Below, in pieces: positions 1 to 9,840 of a stretch of DNA of 64,000 nucleotides. The stretch covers positions 266,634 through 330,633 of the forward strand of contig CANTFL010001465.1 in NCBI GenBank assembly GCA_947650285.1. The letters are read 5' to 3'. The position numbers and the translations under genes are program-made. The first letter of the stretch is position 1; the number at the start of each line of letters is the position of its first letter. This DNA comes from Hyaloperonospora brassicae (Eukaryota > Oomycota > Peronosporomycetes > Peronosporales > Peronosporaceae). The notes below the pieces were generated by a model. The model was not told the origin of the DNA. It was given only the letters and a program-made list of their open reading frames with translations, and did not search any database.

Positions 1-13
1 ATATAGTGCGATC

Positions 14-721
14 GTGTGGAAGATATCAGAATGGACCATCATCTTAGCCGCTGCGGAATACGCGGCAGATCTGACGGTGAATGCAGCAGAGTATCGTGGT
101 TTGCTGTTGGGTCTCGATCTGCTGGACAACCAAACTAGGAGACGAGTCATTATGTGTGGTGACTCGAACCTATTGATCAGGCAAATGCGGGGAGAGATGG
201 ATTGTAAAGCGCCTGGGCTACAGTTACTGCGTCATAAATTAATGCAGAAACTTCTATCTTGGCCAAAACACGAGTTCTTACATATGAAGAGGGAGTGGAA
301 TTAAAGCGCGGATCGACTAGCCAGTGCAGCTCTGCAACAAAAGGAGGGTGTCATTGTGAACTTAGATCAAGAATTTCAAGATTTGATATCCGTCAACAGG
401 CTGCACGAGTTGCTCCTGCCTGAAAAGAAGGATCGCGTGGTGAAAATGATAGCGATCACACGATCCGCGCAGCGAAGGCGTCAACAACCCGAAGTTTTAC
501 AACAAGAAATAGTGCAGCCGATGCGGATCAAGCGGATAAAACAAGCACAAGAGGAAGAGAGCTGGATAGCCAACCTGAAGGAACATCTTGTGGGCGATCT
601 GACCCAATTAAACGCAGAGGATGCAAAATTTTGCGCTCGGATTGCTCTAGACTACGAAGTGGACGAAAACGGATTGCTGTTCTTCAGCCCCCGATTCGCT
701 AAGATTCGGACGATCGTATAG
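14..721 (+). pseudogene. gypsy RNase H segment and linker, broken
   Basis: The first 96 codons resemble a retroelement RNase H: an Asn-Ala-Ala-Glu-Tyr segment, a Gly-Asp-Ser-Asn segment with the conserved Asp, and a C-terminal His-Met-Lys-Arg-Glu-Trp-Asn stretch that continues as Ser-Ala-Asp-Arg-Leu-Ala after an in-frame stop at 302-304. The same frame then runs as a charged linker to the stop at 719-721. The upstream reverse transcriptase lies outside the window. Family-level identity is inferred from motif order and from the integrase that follows. Confidence 0.7.
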
Positions 722-1639
722 AGGTGGTCCGTCTGGTTGTACCGGAATTGTTGCAGCAAGATTTTATGCATTAATACCACACCAGCTTGGAGGGTGGCCA
801 CCAGGGATCGGGAGGACTTATCAGCGGATCAGATAAAATTTGTACTGGAGAGGATTGTATCGGAGTATACAACGTTATGTTGGCGAATGCGTGGACTGTA
901 CAACCGGGAAGGGTCTACCCGCGGTCCGCGGCAGATCCTGGGAAACATACAGGCTACATACCCATTTTAGGTGATCGCGATGGATCATATCCCATCGTTG
1001 GCGTGGTCATTTAAAGGAAACGCAGAACTGCTGTTGTGGATAGATCTTTTCTCAGGATATGTGATCGCGAGAGCAAGTTCGTCGAGGACCGCGCAAACGA
1101 TCGCCAAAGAATATGAAGAATGTGTGTTTCGAAGATTTGGAGCCAGTGAAGTTATACGCCACGACAGGGAGCCTGGATTTGTATCCGACTTTTTTCGAGC
1201 GTTCAATCGGATCACAGAACAAAAGCAACGTGCCACCATGGCGTACCGACCGCAAGCAAACGTAACTGCGAAGCGTATGGTACAGACGTTGACTCGGTCA
1301 ATTAAGATGTACGTCACGAACGTAGAACAGAAAGGCTGGGATGAATATGCAGAGAGATTGACATTCGCTATGAATACGGCACGAAATCGGATCCATGTAG
1401 ACACTCCGTTCTATTTTATCCATGGCTGGGATCCAAGATCGACATTGGAAGCAACATTACCGTTGGGGAGCACTAAAACACGCGATGCTGACCCTAGAAG
1501 GTGGCGATATAGCGTCCAACGTCAATATCAGAGGGCAAGAGCGATGGTAAACGAACGTCTCAAGATCAAGCGGGTCGACACAATGACAATAATGAAGTGT
1601 GTGATACTAAGTGCGGATCTCAAGTTTGGCTCTACTTGA
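722..1639 (+). pseudogene. gypsy integrase core with lost catalytic Glu
   Basis: Frame 2 continues from the preceding segment through a degraded zinc-binding part (722-970, stop at 968-970) into an integrase core at 971-1639. The first catalytic Asp is seen in Trp-Ile-Asp-Leu-Phe and the second in the Arg-His-Asp-Arg-Glu-Pro-Gly region. The third acid, normally Glu in the Gly-Thr-Ala-Glu-Arg block after Tyr-Arg-Pro-Gln-Ala-Asn, is Lys here (codon AAG at 1271-1273), and the preceding Gly is Val. Such an enzyme should be inactive. The frame is lost near 1570-1595, before the C-terminal domain. Confidence 0.8.
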
Positions 1640-2136
1640 ACCGAGTCAAAGACGGCTATGATCGGAAGTTAGCACATATGTGGCATGGACCGTTCCGAGT
1701 GGCGGAGTTATGTGGGGAACATGCTGTTCGTGTGGAGATTTCAGGAACTCCATACCGATTGTTCTCGATAGTGCACGTCTCCAAGTTAAGGCCAGTGTTA
1801 CAGTTTCCCGATCGCCCAGGCAGTGTGCTAGCGACTAACTGTGAAGATCGTGTGGATTTTAATGATTAATTGTTGCCGGAAGATAGTTGGGAAAACGAGT
1901 TGGCTGCTGACAAATACGAAGCGGAGAAAATCTTGGATGTACGATCAGGACTTAAGCTTCGTTATGGTCGAGTGCATCGACAGTTTTTGATTCAATGGAA
2001 GCAATACGACGATCCGACCTGGATAGACGAAGCGGACCTGAACTGTGGCGCGTTGTTGCAAGATTTTGAGCGCAATCGTGCGAGTCAAAACCGGTTCGAA
2101 GTCATGCAGTCCTATGAGGAGAAATCCGAAGATTAA
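1597..2136 (+). pseudogene. gypsy integrase C-terminal and chromodomain
   Basis: Frame 1 takes over from the integrase core. It starts with a GPY/F-type module (Lys-Leu-Ala-His-Met-Trp-His-Gly-Pro-Phe-Arg-Val) and a conserved His-Val-Ser-Lys-Leu. A stop at 1867-1869 interrupts the frame, which then continues into a chromodomain (1870-2136) with an aromatic core around Phe-Leu-Ile-Gln-Trp-Lys-Gln-Tyr and Pro-Thr-Trp. Chromodomains at this place define chromoviruses and are thought to direct integration to marked chromatin. The copy is non-functional. Confidence 0.75.
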
Positions 2137-2264
2137 CGGGTAATCGAAGCGATGAACGGTTGGCGCATGCTAAACGGTAGACGTGAAATGGTGGAATGGC
2201 AATTGTACAAGGAGGTTGTATGAGATGATGGATCGAGGCTATATGTAAAATGATTGGCACTAGC

Positions 2265-2659
2265 TGTAACGGGGCACACCCTTGCGTGAACTTAACGCAA
2301 GGGTTTCGGTGCGCCCGACAGACGTACACGAGGCAAGCGAGGAAGCGTAGATAAGGTAAAAGCAGAACTGTTGAAATAATATAATTAAGTCTTTTAACTA
2401 CTGTCTCTCTGTTTGACTTAACTTAATTATACTAATATAACTAAGTGTATGGTGACGTCTCGTCACCACTCATTGCGCGCGTCTTGCGGCGATTGGTGGG
2501 TTGATATCGTCAAGATATCAACCAATGAACAGACTCTTTGGTCGACAGATCAATATCACCACTATTGGTGATATTGTTAAAAGAATATTCAACATAATAT
2601 TCTTTATTGTCATTATCTCTTCAAATGACAACTTTCATGTAACGGGCTGCCCCGTTACA
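2265..2659 (-). repeat. 3' LTR of the gypsy chromovirus
   Basis: The 395-bp repeat matches 9841-10231 along its length and has the same ends, TGTAACGGGG and CCCCGTTACA, which form a 10-bp terminal inverted repeat. Inside are hairpins with stems CCCTTGCGT, GGTGACG, GGTTGATATC, AATATCACC, AGAATAT and GTCATT, plus a palindrome at the right end. It is the 3' LTR because the element is read on the minus strand. Confidence 0.92.
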
Positions 2660-2670
2660 TCACCCCCTTA
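2660..2670 (-). other. Polypurine tract next to the 3' LTR
   Basis: Read on the minus strand, the bases just before the LTR are AAGGGGGTGA followed directly by TGTAAC. A purine-rich run at this place primes plus-strand DNA synthesis in LTR elements. Its position supports the minus-strand reading of the element. Confidence 0.65.
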
Positions 2671-2788
2671 ACTGATAGTCACCGTGTGACTATCAAAAAT
2701 ATGGCGGCCACCCATTGGGCACCATTGGGACAGATAGCACTTGTTGGGTCCGTTCCACTCACTTTTTACCCGACCTCGCATAGTTAAC

Positions 2789-4487
2789 ATGTCTATGCGG
2801 GGTGAATCAAGACACGCGCAGCCCGCTGCTGTGCCAGCCGCTGCGGCAGACGATTCGTCGTCTGCTGCTCGTTCTCCGCCTGCAGCAAAAGGTGCTGCAG
2901 GTGCACGCGGTATCACACCGCGTGCGCATGATGACCCTGACATAGAGGTCATCTATTCTGGCGGGTCAGACGTGTGTGACTCGGAAAAGCCTTTGGAGGC
3001 ATCGCGTTCACCTGCGGGGCCTCATTTATCCACGACACTGCCTGACGTACGGAATCGTGACATGAGTCACAGTATGTTCGGCAGTGATGAAGCGTTTGAT
3101 GATGAGTATGATTGCTCATCACCGCGATCAACTCGTGCTCCTTCGCACGAGCGACTTGACGATGGTGAAATCCATCGTCGTACTGATAACCGTGGTACCG
3201 ACAAGGGTACACTGTGAAGCGTGATGAGCTGAGGCCGTGGCGTTTGCCTGAACGACTCACCAATAGCTTGTCTCACGAGACAAACCAACACCATCGAATA
3301 CCTTTATTCGATGCGACTGAGCTTCATGGCTTAAATTCCAGCGCGAGCAACTTTCGCGCTGAGGAAGAATTTTATCTCAATGTCTTTCTGAGACATTGAT
3401 GGTACAATGGCAACCTAAAGCGTGACAAATACTCGCTTTTGGCAGCGTGGAACGCGTTCGTCCAAAACGTAAAGAAATTTGGACGAGAAGGGTGGCTTAA
3501 TAAACTTGAGGCGGTACGCCTCGAACACCAACCGGTGCAAGGTACCGGTTGCATCGTTTATCAAGTGAGGCCGGCATTCCTTGCCTCACATGGGGAGACC
3601 CTTGTGCGAGTTGTGCTGACAACTCGCAGCGTGCACATAGAGACGTGTTTTCCCTAAGTTCGCCCTGGGGAGGGCACACATCTCGGCTGAGATGCGTGAC
3701 GCGATTGCAAACTTGCAATCCGTCTACAAGCGCCAAAAGCGCGTGTTTACCAATGGGACCTCGAACCGATTGGATGAGTCTCGTCATACTGGCGGACGAT
3801 ACCTTTAACGCCAATCAACAGCTGAGAGCGGGCTCCCAGCTGTTCCAAGAGGGTGGATACCCCCGCCACTGGACGAGGTAGCTCGTCCTTGATCCTGAAT
3901 CGTCACGGCGGTTCAAGATACGCTTCACTACAAAGCGTTGACCACCGAGAGAATTCACCAAAGGATGTGGTGGAGGTGGAAAGACCTCCTCCAGATGATT
4001 CGGCTCACCATCTCGACCCATACGAGATGGATCGCGCGATCGATGAATTGCGCGATGATGGATGAAGCACGAGCACGACCGGCGCTACGCTTTGACTGAT
4101 ACCGTGCGGAAGAACCGCAAGGATCGCGAGGCTGATCGGGCGAGATACCGCGCCGATTATGCCACAGCGCAGCTTCAGGTCGAGCGGGATGTCCGCTCTC
4201 TTTTCGGCGAGCTGGCGACAGCTCGCGGGGAGATATCTTGGTTGAGTTCCGAGGTATCTTATCTGCGCGATCAGACGGATCGTCTGGAGCGCGAACGCAA
4301 GAACTTGATAGATGTTTTTGAACGTGGGGCTATTTTTATTGAAAGAAGAAGGCTCGTACTGACAAAACGGTCTGAGTCGCCTCACGTAAAACGTAGGATG
4401 CGTGCGCATCCTACGTGGCAATTCGAGTGTGTATGCATTGCCCTTACGATGCAACACTCGAAATGGCCCAATGTATTTCGGCAGTAG
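2789..4487 (+). pseudogene. Antisense ORF at the 3' end of the gypsy element
   Basis: A protein-like reading frame lies on the plus strand, opposite to gag-pol. From ATG 2789 it encodes an Ala/Ser/Pro-rich start and then an acidic Asp/Ser stretch to a stop at 3215-3217. A new frame (3214-3657) continues with a conserved-looking aromatic block (Phe-Tyr-Leu-Asn-Val-Phe-Leu, Trp-Asn-Ala-Phe-Val, Gly-Arg-Glu-Gly-Trp) with one internal stop at 3397-3399. Further open pieces are 3853-4065 and 4062-4487, the last a highly charged coiled coil rich in Arg, Asp and Glu. The 3' half overlaps the chromodomain and integrase tail coded on the other strand; 2789-3740 has no credible sense gene. The function is unknown. 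It resembles the position of antisense ORFs described in some plant gypsy elements. Lesions make this copy a pseudogene. Confidence 0.55.
3747..4021 (-). pseudogene. Chromodomain at the end of pol
   Basis: After a proline run (Phe-Pro-Pro-Pro-Pro-His-Pro-Leu-Val) comes a chromodomain: a Phe-Val-Val-Lys-Arg-Ile-Leu block, Tyr-Leu-Val-Gln-Trp-Arg-Gly-Tyr and Trp-Asn-Ser-Trp-Glu-Pro. A one-base loss in the C run after the Glu-Pro codons shifts the frame. The next frame continues with Gln-Tyr-Asp-Glu-Thr-His-Pro and stops at 3747-3749. The shift from the integrase frame (ending at 4005) makes it a separate broken piece. The domain is typical for chromoviruses. Confidence 0.75.
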
Positions 4488-6017
4488 TTTACTACTGCCG
4501 ACACTAGTGACTGCATGTCCAGGTAAGTTTACCGTAGATAGTAGTACTAGGTCGTTAACCTTAAATGAAAGAACATTTGCACTTCCATTCTTATCTGCGT
4601 TCCGTTTCTGGCGATCCACCGCATTTGCGATGGAGTCCTGAACGAAACGGACTACCGCCTCTCGAGTCAGCAGGAAGTTTTCTGCTGACTCTTTGTTTTG
4701 TCTTTCAGTGCGCTTCGTGCGCATTGCTAAGAGATTGTTCTCTTCTTCAGCGAGGTTGTCGTTTTTCTCGCTGGAATTCTCGTTGACGATGCTGAATATA
4801 CCAGCATCGTCATCATCATACGAGTCAATAATAGCGTTGTCGCTATTATTGAGGTGATCTTCTTCATCGATGTCGACTTGATCGACATCGGCATCATACG
4901 TGACTACGTTAGCGTCGACAAGTGATGAGCAAGAGCCAAAACGGTTTTTGCTCGAGCGAGTCCCTCCCCCCCTTATCCAAGAGTCACACTCTATAAGGGT
5001 GGGCACTCGTGGATGGCGTAGGCCATTCACGTAAAACGGTGTGTGCTGTGTTGAAGCATGCACCGAATTATTGATGGCGAATTCCACCATGGGTAGGAAT
5101 TCGCTCCAACTCGGAAACGAGTGGACATATCCTCGAAGGATCTCTTCGAGGACACGGTTAGCACGTTCCGTCTGACCATCTGTTTCGGGATGGTCAGAAG
5201 TAGACATCCTCAAATGTGTTCCTAGAGAACGGAACACGGTTGGCCAAAATGCCGCCGTGAACCGAGGGTCACGGTCGGATACGAGTTCACGGCATAACCC
5301 GTGGAGTCGGAAGATTGTGTCAAGAAAGACACGAAAACAGCCGGGTTCCGTGATAGACTTGGGCACTGCAGCAAGATGCACCATCTTTCTGAACCGATCA
5401 ACGAATACAATAATGGTATTATTCTTGTGAGCGTCTTCGGGAAAACCGAAGACGAAGTCCATTGAAACGGACTGCCAGCACTCTGTCGGAACAGGCAGAG
5501 GCTGCAATGGCGCACGGGATGAAGGACTAGGCTTCACCCGTTGAAAAACCTCGCAAGCACGTATGTACTTGCGGACAAACTGATACTGGCGTGGCCAGTA
5601 AAAGTCACGACTTACCGTGAGGTAAGTCTTTTCTCTACCACGATGACCGCCTGTTGGGGCATCGTGACACTCATACATGATGCGTAAACGCAGATCATGA
5701 TGAGCGGGTACGACGACACGAGGCTTGTCGTCGGCAACAGCTGTATAGTACAGCAGTCCGTTGCGTGTACTATACCGATCCGATGAGAATCGGTACAAAG
5801 CCGGTAAATCCCTCATGGATTTACTGGATGGATTCACCAGATGATCCATCAATCGCATAAGAATCCTTATCTTCTGCGTATGCCTTTCGTACGTCGTCAA
5901 GTAAACTTGACGATGGGACACTGACTGACAGTGTCGCAACAGTGGGCTTATCCTCACTGTTGATTTGTGCGTCCGGCTCGAAATCGGGCCGGCGCGAAAG
6001 CGCATCAGCGACGACAT
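4005..6017 (-). pseudogene. gypsy integrase
   Basis: This is a 670-codon open frame. It has a zinc-binding HHCC-like module (two His near His-His-Asp-Leu and Gly-Gly-His-Arg-Gly, then Cys-Glu-Val-Phe where the second Cys of the pair is Phe). The catalytic core keeps all three acids: Asp in Ser-Met-Asp-Phe-Val, Asp in Val-Ser-Asp-Arg-Asp-Pro-Arg, and Glu in Asp-Gly-Gln-Thr-Glu-Arg. A long acidic linker follows, then a GPY/F module (Tyr-Ile-Gly-Pro-Phe-Arg-Val) and a Phe-Tyr-Val-Arg-Arg-Leu-Arg-Pro segment. The first residues are in another frame than the RNase H before it, with a shift near 5865. Beyond the GPY module the minus-strand frame looks off-frame and overlaps the antisense coiled coil. 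Confidence 0.85.
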
Positions 6018-6498
6018 TGAGTCGTCCTGGTTTATACTCCACGGAGAAGTTATACTCCGAGAAGAAAGACAGCCACCTCGCCATCCTTTGCGAGAATTGT
6101 GGACGGTTTACGGCCGTGCGTAATGACGCATAGTCCGTATAGACGATGAAAGGTCTATTTCCCAAGAGATAGACGCGAAACTTAGCCAGTGCGTAATTCA
6201 TGGCAAGGCGTTCCTTGTCATACACTGGGTAATTGCGCTCAGCTGCTTGCAGCTGACGCGACTGATAACAGACGACGCGCTCTGTGCCGTCTGCATCGAA
6301 CTGAATTAACGCACAGCCGATAGCAAAATAGCTGGCGTCACAGACCACGTGAAACGGTCTGTCCTGATCTGCAATCGCCAAGATCGGCGATTGCATCAAG
6401 CTTTGCTTGATACCTTCAAAGGAGCGCTGGAAATTAGCGCTCCATGATCACTTGACATTTTTCTTGAGCAGACAAGAAAGATGAACAGTCATCTCGGC
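5821..6498 (-). pseudogene. gypsy RNase H
   Basis: The 192-codon frame 5821-6399 is an RNase H of the RT-linked type: Val-Cys-Asp-Ala-Ser-Tyr with the first Asp, a Glu in Asp-Lys-Glu-Arg-Leu-Ala, a Tyr-Thr-Asp-Tyr block, and Ala-Asp-Ala-Leu-Ser-Arg-Arg-Pro at its end. The same frame runs back to the RT across two in-frame stops (near 6497-6499 and 6448-6450). The enzyme would remove the RNA strand during reverse transcription. Confidence 0.85.
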
Positions 6499-7695
6499 CT
6501 AGTTGCGCGAGTACTTGTGCAAGTACGCCGCAAGACCAAGGAACTTCCTTAGTCCCTTGACATCGACTGGCACTGGCCAGTCGGTGATCGCCTTGATCTT
6601 TTCGGGATCAGGGCGTACGCCGTGTTTACCCACGATGCACCCAAGAAGTGGTATTTCGCTAGCCGCGAATATACACTTCTTGAGGTTGGCGTACAACTTA
6701 TACTTGCGCATAAGTTGAAGAACCTGACGAACGTGAGTTCTGTGAACTTCAACGTCCGTCTTTCCGTCCATAGCCCGGCTATGGACGAACACATCGTCGA
6801 AGTAACTCGGTGCGAAATCCCGCACCGGTCTCAACAGATTTGTAACGCATCTGTTGAATGTTGCAGGGGCATTAATTAGGCCCTGTGGCATAACTAGCCA
6901 CTCCCACAGCATACCGCTGGGGGTGCTCACTGCCGTGAACGGGACGTCCCGTTCACGCATCAGGATCTGATAGAATCCATCCATCAGATCCATGGACGAA
7001 AAGATGGTACTCTTTGACATACCATCTATGATTACGTCCTTCCTCGGTATCGGCGTCTGAGCCGGTACCGTTGCAGCATTCAACTTGTTGAATGCGTGCA
7101 CTATCCGCCACCCTCCTGTGGCCTTTCGCACACAGAAGGTCCGAGAGCTGTGAGGGGATGTTGATTCCCTCACATGGCCCACTGCTAAGCGATCGGCAAA
7201 GAACTTGTCGATCGCTAGTACTTGTTCACGAGGCAGTGGCCACTGCTTCATGACACAGTACTTCGAGCCCGGTTTGAGCTCGATCTCGTGTCGAGTGCCT
7301 TTGTCCTTAGGCAACTCGCAAGGTACGGATTCAGGGAACACATCCATGAATTCGATCAAATCCTTATACAAAGGATTTGCCTGAAGTGACTCCCAGTATT
7401 GAGACGTGTATCTCTCAATCCGAGTCTTCTCATCGAGGACACTTTCGTCCATCGATGAGCTGCTAAGAACCCGTTCGTTCTCAGCAAATACTGTTGCCGA
7501 CCGAATGTCGGTCACATACTTATCCTCTGTGACGAGTATGCAGATCTGCTTGACTTTACCACTACGCAGATCACGCAAGAACCGTTTCGGTTCTAGCGTT
7601 GGCAACTGAGTTATCTCCGAATTCAACTTCGGAGGCACAATCAGATCAAGCGTATTAGCGCCTACGCTTGATCCGTCATTAACCAAGACGCTCAA
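6499..7695 (-). pseudogene. gypsy reverse transcriptase
   Basis: This is a 398-codon open frame with the full RT palm and fingers: Gly-Gly-Trp-Arg-Ile-Val, Ser-Ser-Met-Asp-Leu-Met-Asp-Gly-Phe-Tyr-Gln with the first catalytic Asp, the Met-Pro-Gln-Gly-Leu-Ile-Asn-Ala-Pro-Ala-Thr-Phe block, and Tyr-Phe-Asp-Asp as the YxDD box. The frame is the same as that of the protease linker upstream, from which a single TAG at 7711-7713 separates it. The RT itself is uninterrupted, so the copy was probably active until fairly recently. Short palindromes at 6765-6787 and 6934-6957 lie within RT codons without breaking the motifs. Confidence 0.88.
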
Positions 7696-7710
7696 CGTCT
7701 CGGTTTCTTC

Positions 7711-8591
7711 CTATAAACTTGCTTCCACAGGTTGCTGAGGGCCTGATCCCTCAGCAAGCGACTCTTGAGGAATTCCTTCCTCAAGTACGTGGGGACTTAT
7801 TCCCTCGACGTCTTCTGACTGTGGCTGTGCAACCACAGTCAGGCACCGATCCTCTACGGTCGACTCTCCAGTCGACCTAGGATTTTCGTGTTGCCGCTTG
7901 TGGGCAACCGGTTTCTTTTCTCTAAGATGCTGCCCGCTAGGCATGCATCCATGTCCCGGTCCGCTCGACTTATTCGAGTGGTGGACCTTCGGCGCAGCCT
8001 GTACTTCTGTACAGCCGCTGGGAGCTTGCTCCACAGTGTAGTGATCAACTACACTGTGATCTTGTTCAGTCGTGCTAACGACCATACCGCAAGTGAGGTC
8101 ATCGCACTCACTCGCAGAACATCCACACGCTTGTGGACGCTCCAAGATGTTCATCAGATGGCCATCTGATGAACAAGCGGCAGGCATCTTCACGGATCGA
8201 TGCTGCCAGCTCACCCTTGGCTCGTATTTACTGAGCCGAGGTAATCCCAGGATGACATCAAATTTGTCATCCAGATCTAGTACGATGAAATCATCATCGT
8301 ACTGTTCGCCCTCTAACGTGTAGTGGATTCCTACTACTGTTTCTCAACGGTTATCGATGCGCCTGTTGCAAGGCGCACCGTCATCCTTTTGAGGGGAATG
8401 TCGCGCTCAACGAACTTGAGCCTACGACCCTCTAGTGACTGGCGTCGAACAAAGTTGTTCGATGCCCCACAGTCTACTAGGGCACGAAGCGACAAATCAT
8501 TTGTCGCTTCCAACTTCAAGGTGATGAGCGAAACGTCATCACCAGGTGCAGAGACACACAATGATTGTGTATCTGTAGCAACTTTCGTCAA
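7711..8591 (-). pseudogene. gypsy aspartic protease and linker
   Basis: The frame 8334-8591 holds a retropepsin-like start, Ala-Leu-Val-Asp-Cys-Gly-Ala-Ser-Asn. The active-site triad is Asp-Cys-Gly where retropepsins usually have Asp-Thr/Ser-Gly. The frame ends in stops near 8334. Another frame goes on with an Asp-Val-Ile-Leu-Gly-Leu-Pro block (the second protease motif) and enters the open frame 7711-8214, a Ser/His/Cys-rich linker leading to RT. So the protease is split by a frameshift near 8330-8340. Confidence 0.7.
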
Positions 8592-8641
8592 GAGATTTGC
8601 AAATTCTCTTGAGGTTGCTGGATCAGTAGGGCGCTCCGCCC

Positions 8642-9796
8642 CTACTGACCCCGACCATTTTTTGGTGGTCCGTCTCGCTGTTGCGGCTTCGCAACAGCGC
8701 TGGACCCACGCCCATTGCCCTTTCTGGCAAATGGTCGTCCATTTCGCTCAGTACTGTTTGGTACTGGGCGTGAATCACTACACTCGTATGCGTAGTGCCC
8801 TAACTTCTGACAGCGAGTGCACCTCTGCAATCGCTTGTTGTTTGAAGAGCGAGGTCTCTCGCTCTCAACATAGCAGAGGTCCATTGGTTCCGGACCTCCG
8901 ATCTCTTGTCGTCTCGGTGGACGATAAGAGTTTGAGCTAGCATGAGCCTGTCTCATTCTAAAGTCTTCCTGCTCCGCGGCTGATATCGCATCTTCCAGCG
9001 TATTCAGCTCAAGGCGGAACAGGTGGCTCCTGACGGGTCCCTCTGCGAGCCCTTGCATGAACACCGTAATCAACGTGTGTTCATGTACTGGGTTAGCAGT
9101 TATACTACTCGCAAGGAGTCGTATATGTTGTGCGTAAGCGTGAACACCACGCTTACTCTGCTTGAGTTTCAGGAGCTCTGAACGAGCCCTGAACTCAGCC
9201 CGTGGCGGCTCAAACGTTTGTCTGAGCCGGGACTTGAAGTCATCTAGCGACCTAAACACATTTGGGTCGCTACTCTCGAGCCCCAGGAACCAAGTTTTGG
9301 CACGCCCTGCCAAGTGGGTCTGAGCAAATGTGAGTTTCATTTGCTCATCTTCGACGCGACGAGCCCTTAGGGCTATGTCGAGTTCGACAAACCATATTAA
9401 CAGGGAGTCCTCCGGGACTCCACTGTACTTGGAGATGTCAACTTTCATGACTTCGGGACGACGCGCATGTGCCGTCCCGCCCACAGCAGCATGGAATTGC
9501 TGCTGTCTCAACAGCTCCGTCTGTTGAGCACCGAGTTCTCTCAACTGCTCGGCCTGTTGAGAGCCTTGCTGGTGAAGCAAGGCTACTTTCTCCCTTTCGG
9601 CGACAAGTTCATTCTGAATGAACTTGGCGATAGCGGTATGTTGTTGGTCTCTGTCTAGAGACTCCAACATGGCGCTAATGGCGAGTTCGCCTACGGTAGA
9701 ACTCATTCGTTCTACCGCACCCCATTCGATGTCACTCAAATGGGTAAATCCTTCACGCGTGGCGTGAAAGGTCTCTTCATCATCCAACATGTTCAT
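8642..9796 (-). CDS. gag: gypsy Gag nucleocapsid polyprotein
   Basis: This is an intact 384-aa reading frame starting 45 bases inside the 5' LTR. Residues about 60-110 are a Gln/Glu-rich coiled coil. Residues about 130-280 match a retrotransposon Gag domain (Trp-Phe-Val-Glu-Leu-Asp, Ala-Lys-Thr-Trp-Phe, Tyr-Ala-Gln-His-Ile-Arg-Leu-Leu). Near residues 330-345 is a CCHC knuckle, Cys-Thr-Arg-Cys-(x4)-His-(x4)-Cys, for RNA binding, followed by a basic Gly/Arg/Asn-rich tail. It would package the element RNA in cytoplasmic particles. The start codon lies in the stem of a perfect hairpin at 9781-9804. Pol is in separate frames downstream. Confidence 0.88.
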   Translation of the reverse strand: MNMLDDEETFHATREGFTHLSDIEWGAVERMSSTVGELAISAMLESLDRDQQHTAIAKFIQNELVAEREKVALLHQQGSQQAEQLRELGAQQTELLRQQQFHAAVGGTAHARRPEVMKVDISKYSGVPEDSLLIWFVELDIALRARRVEDEQMKLTFAQTHLAGRAKTWFLGLESSDPNVFRSLDDFKSRLRQTFEPPRAEFRARSELLKLKQSKRGVHAYAQHIRLLASSITANPVHEHTLITVFMQGLAEGPVRSHLFRLELNTLEDAISAAEQEDFRMRQAHASSNSYRPPRRQEIGGPEPMDLCYVESERPRSSNNKRLQRCTRCQKLGHYAYECSDSRPVPNSTERNGRPFARKGNGRGSSAVAKPQQRDGPPKNGRGQ

Positions 9797-9828
9797 GTTG
9801 GATGTTGTGGTCCTTGGAAGGACTACAA

Positions 9829-9838
9829 AGTGCTACCA
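9829..9838 (-). other. Possible primer-binding site
   Basis: Two bases inside the 5' LTR the minus strand reads TGGTAGCACT. TGG pairs with the CCA end of a tRNA, so a tRNA ending AGTGCTACCA would fit. It differs from the usual initiator-Met type (TGGTATCAGA), which is seen elsewhere in this window at 50726-50735. The tRNA is not identified. Confidence 0.4.
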
Positions 9839-9840
9839 GG

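Larger units (their letters stand above)
1..2264 (+). mobile_element. Ty3/gypsy retrotransposon fragment, 3' half, decayed
   Basis: The left edge of the window cuts into a Ty3/gypsy element read on the plus strand. In order it shows an RNase H segment, a linker, the integrase core, a GPY-type integrase tail and a chromodomain. The reading frame is broken by stops at 302-304, 719-721, 968-970 and 1867-1869 and by a frameshift near 1570-1595, so this copy cannot make a polyprotein. After the chromodomain the sequence runs about 130 bases with no gene until it meets the LTR of the next element at 2265, which may have inserted into it. No LTR of this element is visible. Unlike its neighbour it is not rich in short hairpins, so it serves as an internal comparison. 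Confidence 0.85.
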
